NCBI RefSeq assembly: GCF_000003815.2
Contig: NC_049991.1
Span: 10,127,298-10,191,297, forward strand
DNA: 64,000 nt
Direction: 5' to 3'
From: Branchiostoma floridae
Lineage: Eukaryota; Chordata; Leptocardii; Amphioxiformes; Branchiostomatidae
The position numbers were made by a program, and so were the translations under genes. Below, piece by piece: positions 12,501-22,364 of the stretch (positions within the stretch are counted from its first letter, which is position 1; each line of letters opens with the position of its first letter). The notes beneath the pieces are model-generated. The model had not been told where the DNA came from, ran no database searches, and saw nothing but the letters and a program-made list of their open reading frames with translations.

Positions 12501-13547
12501 AAAAGGTCCAGTAGAGCATTTTAAGAATCAGCTCAGACATCCAAGGAAGGAATTGTCCCATCATCAAGGCACAGGTGCCTTTTTGGTGGAAACTGCGAAT
12601 GTGGGAAAAAATTTCATCACTGCTGATTGCTTGGGTAAAATATGCACATTACAAGATGAAAAGCTTACTCGTGCAGTCACATACTAGTACACAAGGTATT
12701 TCCTAGTTCTGTTTATGATTCGAGATTATTTATGTATGGCTATCAGGCTATGCAAATCAGGTTGAGCAGAAGTACATACTCGCTCCGGTTCTCTCCACTT
12801 CCCTCAGTACGTGGGTCATGCCGGCCTTGTAGCCCATGAAGGCGGTAAGGTGGGGCGGCTTGCTGGCATCATCCTTGGGGAAAGCCTTGACTTTTCCCTT
12901 GGCACGCCTGCACCTCTTGCGGGGCAGGAAACCCAGGGAGCCGTGGCGTGGCGCCGAGAACTTTCGGTGAGACTGGAACGGGACAAGAGAAGCCACAAAT
13001 TAGACAGAATCATCAGAAGATTACACAATAACATGGTTAAAGGATTTGTGCTCAAAAGAGAGCAAGGCCTATCAAAAATGTGTCAAGAATTCAGAAATTA
13101 GTTCAACCCCCCTCCCCCATCAGAACACGTTCGCACATGTCGCCATTTCCATACTAGTACTTCTTTCCATACTGACCGTCCTAACTGCCTATGTGCGAGG
13201 TGATCAGCTCAAAATTTGTAACACGACAGAACAGACCAGTTTCTGTATGGTTAAAATGTCAGTAATTGTGAATTTTATATATATATTGCATGAAACCACG
13301 GGAGGAACTAAGGTAAGCACATTACACGACAGAGGCCATCTTGCACACGTTGCAGGGATCGGTCAACGATAGCTACGATTAAAACGAATTTGTACAGATT
13401 TTCTCCAATGAAATGCATCAAAACATATCCTAATAAGTTGCTTGTTCTTTCTGACATCAGAAAAATGAAGATATAAGCTTCGATGACATAAACTTTGCGC
13501 GATATCACATGGATTGTTTGCGACAAAATTTCATTGCTACTCACCAT
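9567..13547 (-). CDS. RPL3: 60S ribosomal protein L3 (uL3), nine coding exons
   Basis: Core large-subunit protein lining the peptidyl-transferase region. Coding exons on the minus strand: 13545-13547 (only the ATG), 12780-12972, 12284-12452, 11680-11815, 11014-11200, 10490-10752, 10175-10270, 9777-9896 and 9567-9614. All junctions are GT-AG and all phases join, giving 1215 nt and 404 aa, close to the 403 aa of human RPL3. Recognisable segments are [20 protein letters not shown] (start), [44 protein letters not shown]-like sequence, and KFGHGRF near the end. Having the initiator ATG alone in exon 1 matches my recollection of vertebrate RPL3. Introns 2, 4, 5 and 7 host box C/D snoRNAs in sense orientation. 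A polypyrimidine start site and TATA-like box lie upstream. Confidence 0.97.
10016..10105 (-). ncRNA. Decayed third U14-like snoRNA copy (RPL3 intron 7)
   Basis: Same layout as the two good U14 copies, between RPL3 exons 7 and 8. The C box is changed (TGACGA instead of TGATGA, 10096-10102). Four bases of the 18S-pairing domain A are missing (ACATTGTTTCCACC). Two extra bases separate the CCTTGGATGT guide from the CTGA D box (10018-10021), which would shift the methylation register. It is probably a snoRNA pseudogene, but the internal hairpin and TGATGATGG block are kept. Confidence 0.7.
10839..10930 (-). ncRNA. SNORD83: U83-like box C/D snoRNA (RPL3 intron 5)
   Basis: On the minus strand a C box GTGATGA (10919-10925) and D box CTGA (10843-10846) are enclosed by a GACA/TGTC terminal stem. 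The guide before the D box, GCTGCCTTCCTA, pairs with 18S GGAAGGCAGC. By the D+5 rule this targets the A equivalent to human 18S-Am468, the known U83 target. Human U83 genes also sit in RPL3 introns, so guide and host gene agree. An internal stem (GAAGCAT/ATGCTTC) separates the halves. Confidence 0.8.
11294..11385 (-). ncRNA. SNORD14: U14 snoRNA copy A (RPL3 intron 4)
   Basis: Box C/D snoRNA that base-pairs 18S rRNA at two sites, supporting early pre-rRNA cleavage and Cm462 methylation. The C box is GTGATGA (11376-11382). Domain A is CATTCGCAGTTTCCACC, complementary to 18S GAAACTGCGAATG. Then come a GGCAC/GTGCC internal stem, a C'-like TGATGATGG, and domain B TTCCTTGGATGT directly before D box CTGA (11296-11299). 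The two 18S-pairing domains match vertebrate U14. Copy B in intron 2 is almost identical over the whole RNA. An outer stem GTTTGC/GCAAAC lies just outside. Confidence 0.9.
11850..11888. repeat. Intronic hairpin in RPL3 intron 3
   Basis: Two nested inverted words, GAGTCTC/GAGACTC and CATGAGTCT/AGACTCATG, form a 39-base hairpin. A C-box-like ATGATGA occurs in it, but no properly spaced D box follows. Confidence 0.6.
12531..12623 (-). ncRNA. SNORD14: U14 snoRNA copy B (RPL3 intron 2)
   Basis: Second intact U14. C box GTGATGA is at 12614-12620 and D box CTGA at 12533-12536, with domains A and B identical to copy A. The ends are enclosed by a perfect 7-bp stem, AATCAGC (12526-12532) with GCTGATT (12622-12628). 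It differs from copy A mainly in the short A-rich stretch after the C box. Excision is presumably from the RPL3 intron. Confidence 0.9.
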
Positions 13548-13559
13548 TTTCCACAGCTA

Positions 13560-13600
13560 GGCAAAGAGGACGTATTGGGCGAAAACGAGGCTACATATAG
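13560..13600 (-). promoter_or_regulatory. RPL3 TOP start site with TATA-like box
   Basis: On the minus strand the pyrimidine tract TCCTCTTTGCC (13560-13570) lies just upstream of the ATG and matches the 5' terminal oligopyrimidine signature of ribosomal-protein mRNAs, which puts their translation under growth control. A TATATG-type box (about 13595-13600) lies about 28 bases further upstream, the expected TATA spacing. The exact start base is inferred. Confidence 0.65.
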
Positions 13601-14260
13601 GATCCTTACCTTGGACCTACGGTGCCTGCAAGTTTTGGCGCTTTCTTAAATCACAACTATTGCCTTGATTAAGCTTTATTTATCCAAAAGCAATATCTAT
13701 AAGCGGTAGGCATCATACGAACTAACTTTTAATGATCTTTGATATGATTCGAAGACGAAATAAAGGGAAATAAATTCTCATTATAGGGGTCGCGGAGAAC
13801 ATGGTAAAAAAACGCATGCAAACGCTATGATATTTTTTGCCGTTACTTGTAACAAGGATAAAGGCCTCTTGCTGTGTAGAAATATTTTATCAATTCTCAT
13901 TAGATATCTAAAATGTATGAAATGCATTTAATTTGCTGAATGTATGTTTTTTTCTCACCACACGTCAGCAAGTGTTAAATAGGAAAAATACATCTGTATT
14001 TTGATGCGATCTAGCTAGCGTGGAGGTAAGGAAAGGGTATGAAGGGAGTATTGTAAGGTAAGCTGAATTAGAATTTACAGCATCTAGAGCGATGCTATTA
14101 TCGATTCAGAGACACACGTTGAATACCAAATGATTTTTGTTGTTTGTTTTACTTTACATTTTCCATATCAACAGTTATTGAAAAGCATATCTTATTTCCA
14201 ATAGTGGTATAAACTCTTTCATACCCTTTCCAAGAAAAGTAGGCGCCATAGGTCACCATC

Positions 14261-17200
14261 ATGGCGGACCAAGGAGATGATGGAGGTCCTCCAAAGAAGA
14301 AATTCGACATGGAAAGCTGGCCGGAGGCTTATACATATAATCCTGGAGGGGACAACAGTCACCTTAACCCCACTATGAAGGCGATCTTGGCAACCTACTA
14401 CTACACCGTGGACAAGCCAGTAACCGCTATCCATGGTATGCTGTGACCTCAACACAACCCTCATAATTTTCGGGCAGCTGCTTTTATTTTCTCTTTCCTA
14501 CTTTCTAGTTTTGCTTTTGCACTATTGGCTGTTGGCTTGCGCTCCACAATTATCTTTTGCTAGTATGAAATGTTTGTATTCCTTCCTTTCTACAATCCTG
14601 TGTAAGAAAAGTTACACATGGCTAGGTGTTGGGACTCCAGCATGCAGCACTTTATGTTATGAGTAGAGTACTAGTAGACTAGAGTTCTCAGTCATATAAC
14701 CTCCTTGACTCGAGGTGGTAGGAACGGCCGCTTTTCAGAGGCATTCCCGGTTTATTGGATTTATCCAGGTCTCGTAATAGACATTTTTTTTTTCATTTGA
14801 TTTATTTATTAGCTCACATTCAACAATTATAATAAGCAAATGATATTAGTACAAAATAAATAAAAAAACATGCAGAGGGGGATCAAATGAGATTGTCCCA
14901 TTATAATATTAACGCACAGACATGATATTGCATGATATCTCATCACTGCCCCATATTATATGTGAGTTCTTACTTCACGTCATTGGATATGTGACTTTGA
15001 AAGACGTTTTGTATGCCATCATAAAACAAGTGTCAGCACTTTGAGATGCTTTTTTTTTTTCACTTCTCAGATTGGATCAAGTCTCAGAAGAGAGTCTCCT
15101 ACCCTTACTACCATCGCAAGTTCCGCCGGGTTCCCGGGATCGAGGAATGTGACGTCCAGGACCAGGTCTGCATATACGAGGCTAACGAACAGTTCCAGAG
15201 GGACCAGTAAGTAGTCAACAGCACTGAAATTATGAATCATGTGATAAACCATGCTTGCAAGATTTGTTGAAATGTCTGAAATGTCAATAATTTCACGGAG
15301 TATTTGATTTTTCTAACTTTTATGTTGCATTACCATTTACCAACATCACAAACAGATGTTGTACTTTTAGGTTCCTTCCGTGATTATTGTGAAAAATCTT
15401 AAAGCAGACTTGAGATGATTAGGGAATATTGTATATAGGCAAGATTTCTTCAGTCTAGATCAGCCCGAAATCATTTCCGCCCCCCTGAGTTTGACTGGAA
15501 ATCCTATCAAGCGCCGTAGGTGAGATGGGGTTGGGGTTTTGTGCGCGTTAAAATTTGCGCGTTAAAACTTGCGCGTTAAAAACCTGCGCGTTAAAATATG
15601 CAAATAAGCTGATTCCCTGGGGATTTAAAAACTTTTTTGCAGTTTTAAACTTAAAAGCTTGAAGAAGATGAAATTAAGTATCATATTGTTGCATTCTAGA
15701 GTACAAATATCCCTTTCCAGGAGTTTTGAAGTGATTTTTAAACATTAAGTTTTAACGTGCAACAAAGGTTGATATTTGCATGTGAAACAATCTGCTTGAG
15801 AAAAGATGAAATGAAGCTTGCAGAATGGAGAAAAGCCTCAAGCAGTTATATTTTACAATATAAAGCCTCACATTAGTTATTTTTTCATGTATTTGTGTCA
15901 AATTCAAGTAATTTTGAAATCTTCTGGATATGCAAATTAACCTATTCCGAGGGACCTAAAAATTAGGAGCTTTTCAAACCCAAAATTCAGGTAACAGATG
16001 TAAAATCATATAATGGGGTCACATTTTTCTGCCTAAGAATTTCTCAATGTACAACTTAATTTTTTAACGCGCAGATTTTTAACGCGCGCGCAGATTTTTA
16101 ACGCGCAGAAAACCCGTTCCCGGTGAGATGTGCACATGTACTGCCACAACTCTATCCAATTTTAAGAGAATAGGCAAAAAATGAAAAATGACCCAAATGA
16201 ACAGACATTGACTATGTCATATATATGGGTTTCATTTGTTTTTTTACTACCATTACTTGTAGGACTTTATATTAGGATTATGTGTATATGTTTATATCAA
16301 TTTTAAACCATGTAACCTGTTACTTCGTTGTTATTTTGCCACCCTTTCTCTCATGAAAAAGGTGGCAAAATAATGAAAATAATTAATGAAAAGTGGCTGT
16401 TAGTGTTAGGCTGATCCGAATTTTCTATGAATGAATTAAGGTGCAATACTGTGCAAACAAACCTGTTCATCACCCTTTGTCCCCCCAGTCTTGTTGATCA
16501 GGAGATCCTGCGTTTGTCCCGACAAGACTGGACGCGGTGCTGCTTCCAGGAAGGAGACAGCCACTTTGTGAACTGCAGGGACTTCAAACAACGCTTTGAT
16601 GCAGCTCAGAATGCCTACGATACAAAGTGTATGTACCCTTAATTAGTTACCGGTCAGATTTCCCATATCAACAATAGCTGATCTGTGTTAGTGTGGGCTG
16701 TGGTCAGGGTTCTCTCCAGCTTTTAATTTTTTGTCCATCACACTGCTTGTTTGGTGGTGGGGGAGGGGTTGCAGTTTATTGCAGACCATTTGGAAGGCAT
16801 TGACCATGATTGATGGTTTGGATGTTAGGATGCCAATTTTGTTAACTTTCCTTGTTAAATCCATCATTTTGAAGATACAAAAATACATTTTCATGCTGTG
16901 ATTTTTGGATGGAAGGGTGATATTCTTTTTTGGCAGTGTTTCTTTTAAGAAAATGGGTGGTTTGGAACATTCATCATTCATGTAGAGAAAAAATGTATTA
17001 AGCAGCTGGAGTTTTGTATTGACTTGATATGTATTGTCCCTGGTATGTACACAGATGTGAACCAAGACATGAACTAAGACATGTATGTAATGATCAATAC
17101 TTTCCTGTTATCAAGGCATAAAGATATTACTAAATCAATGTGTATGACATTCTGCAGTACTACAAGTAAGTACAAGTATAATATCCCTATGACCAGTTGT

Positions 17201-17344
17201 ATTTTTTGCACCTTTTCTAACCATGTATTCCGTTCCACCACAGATGGAGACCTAGGCGTGTACGGGAATGCCATGAAAGCATTCATGAAGCAGAAACATC
17301 GTATGATAGAGGAACGAAGAGAAGCTGAAAAACAAGAGGCATAA
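14261..17344 (+). CDS. NDUFB10: NADH:ubiquinone oxidoreductase subunit B10, four exons
   Basis: Accessory subunit of mitochondrial complex I, facing the intermembrane space. Coding exons 14261-14435, 15071-15206, 16489-16628 and 17244-17344 join in frame (552 nt, 183 aa) with GT-AG junctions. The ATG lies in CATCATGG. Family features: DKPVT near the end of exon 1, the tyrosine-rich YPYYHRKFRRVP, then paired cysteines as C-x6-C (ECDVQDQVC) and C-x11-C (CCFQEGDSHFVNC), the same spacing as human NDUFB10, and a basic/acidic C-terminal helix ending EAEKQEA. No cleavable presequence is evident, as is usual for this subunit. It is head-to-head with RPL3; a shared promoter region is possible. Intron 2 carries a 594-bp transposon. 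Confidence 0.93.
14785..14880 (-). mobile_element. Retroelement 3' tail in NDUFB10 intron 1
   Basis: On the minus strand it ends AATAAATAAATCAAATG followed by a run of A. The same tail wording occurs at 26138-26300, which points to a shared non-LTR element 3' end. The upstream limit is unclear. Confidence 0.4.
15528..16121. mobile_element. MITE with GCGCGTTAAAA subterminal repeats
   Basis: This 594-bp insertion in NDUFB10 intron 2 is flanked by a perfect 9-bp direct repeat GGTGAGATG (15519-15527 and 16122-16130). The ends form an imperfect inverted repeat built on GGGTTTTNTGCGCGTTAAAA. The left side carries four GCGCGTTAAAA words (15541-15597) and the right side three inverse copies (16070-16106). 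A 9-bp duplication suggests a Mutator-like relative. No coding capacity. Confidence 0.8.
16327..16372. repeat. Short inverted repeat in NDUFB10 intron 2
   Basis: TTATTTTGCCACC and GGTGGCAAAATAA face each other across a short loop containing CTTTCTCTCATGAAAAA. The role is unknown. Confidence 0.6.
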
Positions 17345-17617
17345 TAAAACCTGCATCAAAGCTTGCTCTCACTTGTGCATAGGATTAAAATCCGTCTTTT
17401 TCTTCATTTACTGACACAGATATAAACCAGACAACTTGAGGCATAAACGTTTGAGATTTTTGTGTTTGACAAGTCCAGTTTTCATTAGAATGGAAATCAG
17501 GATTGTTGACTTCTGGAAGTACTTTTAGTGGACTAATTTTGAGGTGGTTGGTAGTTGCTGTGTATCAGTATACCCCTGTATCCTCATCACTTTGCTCAAA
17601 ATGTGCTGAAGTTGTCA

Positions 17618-17623
17618 AATAAA
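17618..17623 (+). terminator. NDUFB10 polyadenylation signal
   Basis: AATAAA about 275 bases past the stop, followed by TG-rich sequence (TTTGTGTACTGCTG). Another AATAAA overlaps the stop codon region but is too close to be the main site. Confidence 0.6.
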
Positions 17624-17820
17624 ACATGACCTGAAATGTTTGTGTACTGCTGTATTTTATATTTCCTTGTGTTTGTAGGTTAGCCGTTGTGATGTACAGT
17701 ACCTATGTGCCTATCAGATATACCTTGTGTTTTTCCCAGTCCTAGCTCATTTAGGATAGATTGTAGCATACTGCTGGTGTCAGACATGCTTTTGATAGAC
17801 TTTCAGACCTGGTCCCTGAA

Positions 17821-17917
17821 TAGCCTGGGTACCATCCGTATTCTACCGGGGCTCCTTACACTTTAGGGAAGTGAGTGTAAGGAGCCCCGGTAGAAATAGG
17901 ATGGTATACCCAGGCTA
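17821..17917. mobile_element. TAGCCTGGGTACCATCC palindromic MITE, copy 1
   Basis: A 97-bp near-perfect palindrome begins TAGCCTGGGTACCATCC and ends with the complement. It is flanked by a perfect 9-bp direct repeat GTCCCTGAA (17812-17820 and 17918-17926). A second, longer copy lies at 40235-40414. Confidence 0.85.
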
Positions 17918-17926
17918 GTCCCTGAA

Positions 17927-19314
17927 CAGAGCACAGGAAAGAAAACCTGTGCTGTGAGATGAAGGTCCGACAAAGAGCAGCTGAATATAGACACAGACAG
18001 ACAGTGAGGAACAAAGTGGTTATAGAGATGGTCAAAAAGAAACCTGACCTACAGTTCATTACAGAGTACAGTGGTTTGGTTACCTGAATAGATTGCCAGC
18101 CACACAGCTAGCACATCCAGTTGCCATTGCTTGAGGGAGACCACACCACAGATGGATAGAGGGAGCACAGCAAAAACCCTTTGTGCACATGACCTGACTC
18201 TTCAATACAGTACACAAAGTACAGAATCTCCTATAGTCTGAATAAATCTTGCTTTGGCCAGCCCTATACATTGCTGGCCCCTGCAGGGAATGGCAAGTTA
18301 CAGCAGAGTTTGCATTATACAGACTACTAGCTCAGTATAACTACAAATAGTTTTAGTTGGGAAAGTGACCAGGGAGCAAAATATCAAGACAAAGACTATT
18401 GAACCTTTCAAGTGATAATTTATCATTGAAGTTCAGTATGAAATTGATTACCATAATTAGTAAGGATATTCTATTTTAAGGGTTTTACAATACAGAAAGT
18501 ATACTTACATTGATAGCAGTTTGTTAACAGTGATCTATCTTACCAATCATAATGTAGGACTTATAGTCTGACATATTATGTGTACTGGCCAAGTCAAATG
18601 AAAAAGTTTGTAAATAGTAAACCTGGCTACTTAAGGACTTGACATTGATACTTCAAATTGAGTTCCATAATCTAGGTGTCAAACTTAACAAATGGTTACA
18701 GAGGAATTGAAAGAAACACTTCTTTAACACTGTCAGGTTTCAGATGTTGTTGTGCTCAACTTTTCAACTAAATGTTTGTCTAAAGTTCTTTCAACTGGCT
18801 GAAGCTCCCCCAATCTAAGTACATATTAAGTTTTATAAGATGTGTATAATGGCAATGCAACAACATGATATTAATAATGATAGCATTCACTTTGTGCTCA
18901 AAGTATGCTAAATGTGCAATTGTACATCATAATTCATATGGTATTCATTCATAGAGCTCACCTTCAACTTGTTACCTCACCAGTATATTCATAGCATCTG
19001 GTTTACAGCACTTTTTATGTTCAACTTGAAGTATCTGGTGCCTATTACAAAAAAATATATTGATACATGTACATGTACTATCATTCTCCTCAGATACAAT
19101 GGGATCACACTTTTCCCATTGAAACAAACAGTATGAATCCTGTCTCTAGTGACCACCTGTCCACATAAAACCATTGTATCAGTCCCCTAAATCTAAATGG
19201 TCTTGTGAGATAATTTTGTACAAGTCAGCCATGTAAGTTTGGCAATTACTAACAGCGTTTTTCAATCAGCATTATGAGAAAGAAAGGAAACATATGTTTG
19301 CATGAGTTTCCACA
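17927..19314. other. Convergent intergenic region / Kelch gene 3' UTR
   Basis: No gene seen. The part nearest 19314 should be the 3' UTR of the Kelch-like gene on the minus strand, but I found no clear AATAAA for it. Confidence 0.4.
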
Positions 19315-21465
19315 CTACAGTCTGTACAGCCAGTCAAACCATGACCCACTCACACTGTCCTGTGGTAGAGTGATGGCTGCGCAGGCTACCCCAGTCCATG
19401 CGTCGGGCAGTGGTTCCTCCTCTGTCCACTTGTTAGTGGTCGGGTCATAGCACTGGATGTACTTCAGTGCCCTGTAAGACCTGTGCTGGCAAGAGCTCCC
19501 TCCTACAAGGAAGATCCGTCCGTCTTTGATCGCTAAGCCTGGCTCTGCCTGTGGCTTGGGCATTGGTGCAACAACACTCCACTGTCCAGTCTCTGGACTG
19601 TAACATTCGGTTAGCAAGACGTCAGCATTGGCGTGGTCATCTCTCTCTGCACCGCCAAGCACGAATATCTTACCTCCCACAGTGGCCATCCTGTGGAACG
19701 CCCGAGCAATGGCCATGTCGGATTTGATTGTCCAGGTGTCGCTCTGCGGGTCGTAACACCTCAGGGCAGTGTTGTAGACCCAGTTACTGCCCCCTCCAGA
19801 CAGGTAGAGCTGTCCTTTGTGTGCCGTGCCTGCGTGCCCGTACAAGGGAATCCCAACTGATGCCATGTGGGACCACTCATCCTTGGTTGGATTGTAGCAC
19901 TCTGCCTTGTCATTCTCTCCCATCAAATTCCTCCCTCCGATGGCATAGAGTCTCCCATCCATGGCCTGTAGGTGGTAATCTGACCTACGGTGCCGCATGC
20001 ACTTAACCCTGAACCAGTCGTTCTTCTGAGGGTCGTACCTCCAGCCTGTCGCCACGGCAGACCGGAACCCTCGCACACCCTCCCCACCAATCAGATACAC
20101 GAAGTTGTTCAGGACGGCCACTCCCTGGTGCGTGATGGGCTCTTTTGTCGCTGTTAGATCACGCCACATCTTGGTGTTGGGGTCCAAGAACATGACGTCT
20201 GTTTGTTCGTCTTCTCTGTGCGCCAGTCCAGCCTTGCGGCCATTAAAACTGACCAGACAGTGGCATGTGGACCTAATATGTGTACGCTCAGTCAGCAGTA
20301 GTGGCTGTGCACTGGGGTGAGAATGATAGTTGTAAGCCTCAATCATGAGATCCTTGTACGGCAAACTGTTCTTGAAAATCTCCAAGTCCACTATCTCATT
20401 GAGATCAAATGTGGTCATCAGTGGGAATCTAACATGCTGTAACAACCGTCCTGTGTAAGCGATACGTGAAGACTCGTGCATGAGCCATCTGTAGACTGCC
20501 CAGAAGATGTCAATCTCAGCAGCACAGTTGAGCGCGTCGCTTTTGAGGACCTGAGCGAGCTGGTCAACCGAGAGCTCCAAGAAGTCAGCGTTCTTACAGA
20601 ATGCCTGAAAGTGTTCAAGGATGTAGCTATTCACAGCTGTTGTGACGTCGGTGAGATAGTACACACTGGCTAGTTGGTAGATATCCATACATGTGTCTGC
20701 AACAATGCTCGCTTTCAGGAATTCACTGCACACGTCTAGTACTGGTAACACTTGGAGCCTGCTGGCTACGTCTACAGTCTCCTCCAGGCTCTTCCACCTC
20801 AGTGCTATGTCTGACGTGTAGATGTACTCCACCATTTCCTTCAGACGTGTGTACGGCACGTCTTTCAGTTCTACTCTCCTCTCTGTGGCTTCCCTCATCC
20901 CGAGGGTGAACATCGCACGGAAGTAGTCGCTACACGCGGCCAGTACCACCCTGTGCGCCACGATCTCTCGATCCTCTACAACCAACGTGACATCGCACGA
21001 GCCCTTCTCTAACTGTAGAGTATGCAGATTGTGTAGGAGCCTTGTGGGGTAGGTCACGTCCACAAAATGGCGCACTTCCCTCTCCCAACCCATCTTATAC
21101 TCCATGCAACTGTTCAACAGATTACTCAGCTGAAACTGCCGCGCGACAGCAGTCACATCCTCGAAGTTCTCTTGCGTGATGTGTATCTCAGAGGTGTACA
21201 TGTAGTCCAGGACAGCTTTAACTGCCTTGGAAGACATGTCGGCTAAGACAACCTCCTCATCTTCTCCTCCTGACAATATGTTCTTGAAGTACCTGCTGCT
21301 GGCAGCCAGGAGGATCTTGTGAGCGGGGAGTCTGACGGAGTCGCACACCAGAGTCACGTCACAGAGAGTCTCCTCCTCACGCATGTCCTGTAGGGCCTGC
21401 AGGAGGGTGGTGGGGTGCTCCAGGGGGGAGGTGAAGGTCATACTCCTGATCCTCATGGGCTCCAT
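19315..21465 (-). CDS. Kelch-like protein with two BTB domains
   Basis: A 716-aa single-exon reading frame. Residues about 25-125 form a first BTB domain (CDVTLVCDSVRLPAHKILLA) and about 147-250 a second (CDVTLVVEDREIVAHRVVLA). A BACK domain follows (about 255-360), then five to six Kelch repeats to the C-terminus, with glycine pairs in YLIGGEG, YAIGGRN, YLSGGGS, FVLGGAE and FLVGGSS. BTB-BACK-Kelch proteins are usually CUL3 ubiquitin-ligase substrate adaptors. Most have one BTB, so the tandem pair is notable. An in-frame TGA upstream of the ATG (12 codons back, in a probable 5' UTR exon starting at 21590) supports the start. It is closest in general type to vertebrate KLHL9/13/26/36, but I cannot fix the orthologue. 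Confidence 0.92.
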   Translation of the reverse strand: MEPMRIRSMTFTSPLEHPTTLLQALQDMREEETLCDVTLVCDSVRLPAHKILLAASSRYFKNILSGGEDEEVVLADMSSKAVKAVLDYMYTSEIHITQENFEDVTAVARQFQLSNLLNSCMEYKMGWEREVRHFVDVTYPTRLLHNLHTLQLEKGSCDVTLVVEDREIVAHRVVLAACSDYFRAMFTLGMREATERRVELKDVPYTRLKEMVEYIYTSDIALRWKSLEETVDVASRLQVLPVLDVCSEFLKASIVADTCMDIYQLASVYYLTDVTTAVNSYILEHFQAFCKNADFLELSVDQLAQVLKSDALNCAAEIDIFWAVYRWLMHESSRIAYTGRLLQHVRFPLMTTFDLNEIVDLEIFKNSLPYKDLMIEAYNYHSHPSAQPLLLTERTHIRSTCHCLVSFNGRKAGLAHREDEQTDVMFLDPNTKMWRDLTATKEPITHQGVAVLNNFVYLIGGEGVRGFRSAVATGWRYDPQKNDWFRVKCMRHRRSDYHLQAMDGRLYAIGGRNLMGENDKAECYNPTKDEWSHMASVGIPLYGHAGTAHKGQLYLSGGGSNWVYNTALRCYDPQSDTWTIKSDMAIARAFHRMATVGGKIFVLGGAERDDHANADVLLTECYSPETGQWSVVAPMPKPQAEPGLAIKDGRIFLVGGSSCQHRSYRALKYIQCYDPTTNKWTEEEPLPDAWTGVACAAITLPQDSVSGSWFDWLYRL

Positions 21466-21590
21466 GTTGGTTATATGTCTTCAGTTACTTCACTCATTCA
21501 GATGAAGGTTTAAATGTTGATACTTTTGTTGCATTCTGCTGCTTTCACTTGGTGGTCCTGCCTTCAGATATGGGCCCTCTCCATCAGGAT
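21466..21590 (-). promoter_or_regulatory. Kelch gene 5' UTR segment with splice acceptor
   Basis: On the minus strand TTTTTCAATGTCTCTAACAG ends at 21591 and looks like a 3' splice site. About 125 bases of 5' UTR would follow before the ATG at 21465, with in-frame stops. A non-coding first exon is therefore expected upstream. Confidence 0.5.
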
Positions 21591-22280
21591 CTGTTAGAGA
21601 CATTGAAAAACTAAGATAAGGAAGGAATCTTACAAATGTGCCAGTTCATGTATGGTTTGAAGTGTTCATTGTGCAGTGTGATGTTCTGTGGTTGAAGGTC
21701 TCTGCTGGCTATTCTTTATGTATAAGCTCAGATTCACAGTTTGAACTGAAAACGTGTGACTGGTGTGAGGTCTAGCTTATATGATAACACACAAATCAAT
21801 TTTCAATTAGTACTTCTATAACTCACCAGAATCTATCTAACTTAAAGTGTACACGTTTATAAAGACATCTGGATAAACAATATTCAAATACTGAATTCAA
21901 TCTCTGCTGGAGAAAAAACGGAGATTTACTTCCGGACGTTAAAATGTAACAGTTATCTCGTCTTCTGAAAGAGGACATAAAAGGATGTTCACGTATGTTA
22001 GTAAGAACTTAAGGATTATATGCTATGCACGACACAATGCTCTTGAACTTCAGTCCTGGCATGCATGGTATGTTGCAGCATACGCGTACTGTGCAAACAT
22101 ATCCAGACTCAAGGGGATTACTACGTTCCCAAACGTAAAGCGATACATATGACAGCCCAAACAAGATTATTTAGCAGCTACGGAACGTTATGTAAACCTC
22201 TTTCTGACGTAGGTAGTCCACAAATGTCACCTCTGCATGTTTGACAAAATATTTCTGCGATGTTCCCTCCTGGTTCTGTT

Positions 22281-22300
22281 CCTCTCGGCCATCTTGAAAT
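22281..22300 (-). promoter_or_regulatory. Probable Kelch gene first exon with YY1-like site
   Basis: CAAGATGGCC on the minus strand resembles the start-site-associated YY1 motif (CAAGATGGCGGC). The ATG inside it opens a 21-codon upstream frame (22292 down to about 22227). The LINE insertion begins about 60 bases further upstream. Promoter assignment is inference. Confidence 0.4.
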
Positions 22301-22364
22301 CACAACAAACAAGAGCGCCACACTTCGATGAATGAAAGTACTGCAGTGGCGATGACTGACACAC

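Noticed and set aside
10016-12623. 18S rDNA fragments on the plus strand of RPL3 introns (GAAACTGCGAATG, ACATCCAAGGAAGG)
   Set aside because: The rRNA-like words are the complements of snoRNA guide regions, correctly spaced with C/D boxes on the RPL3 strand.
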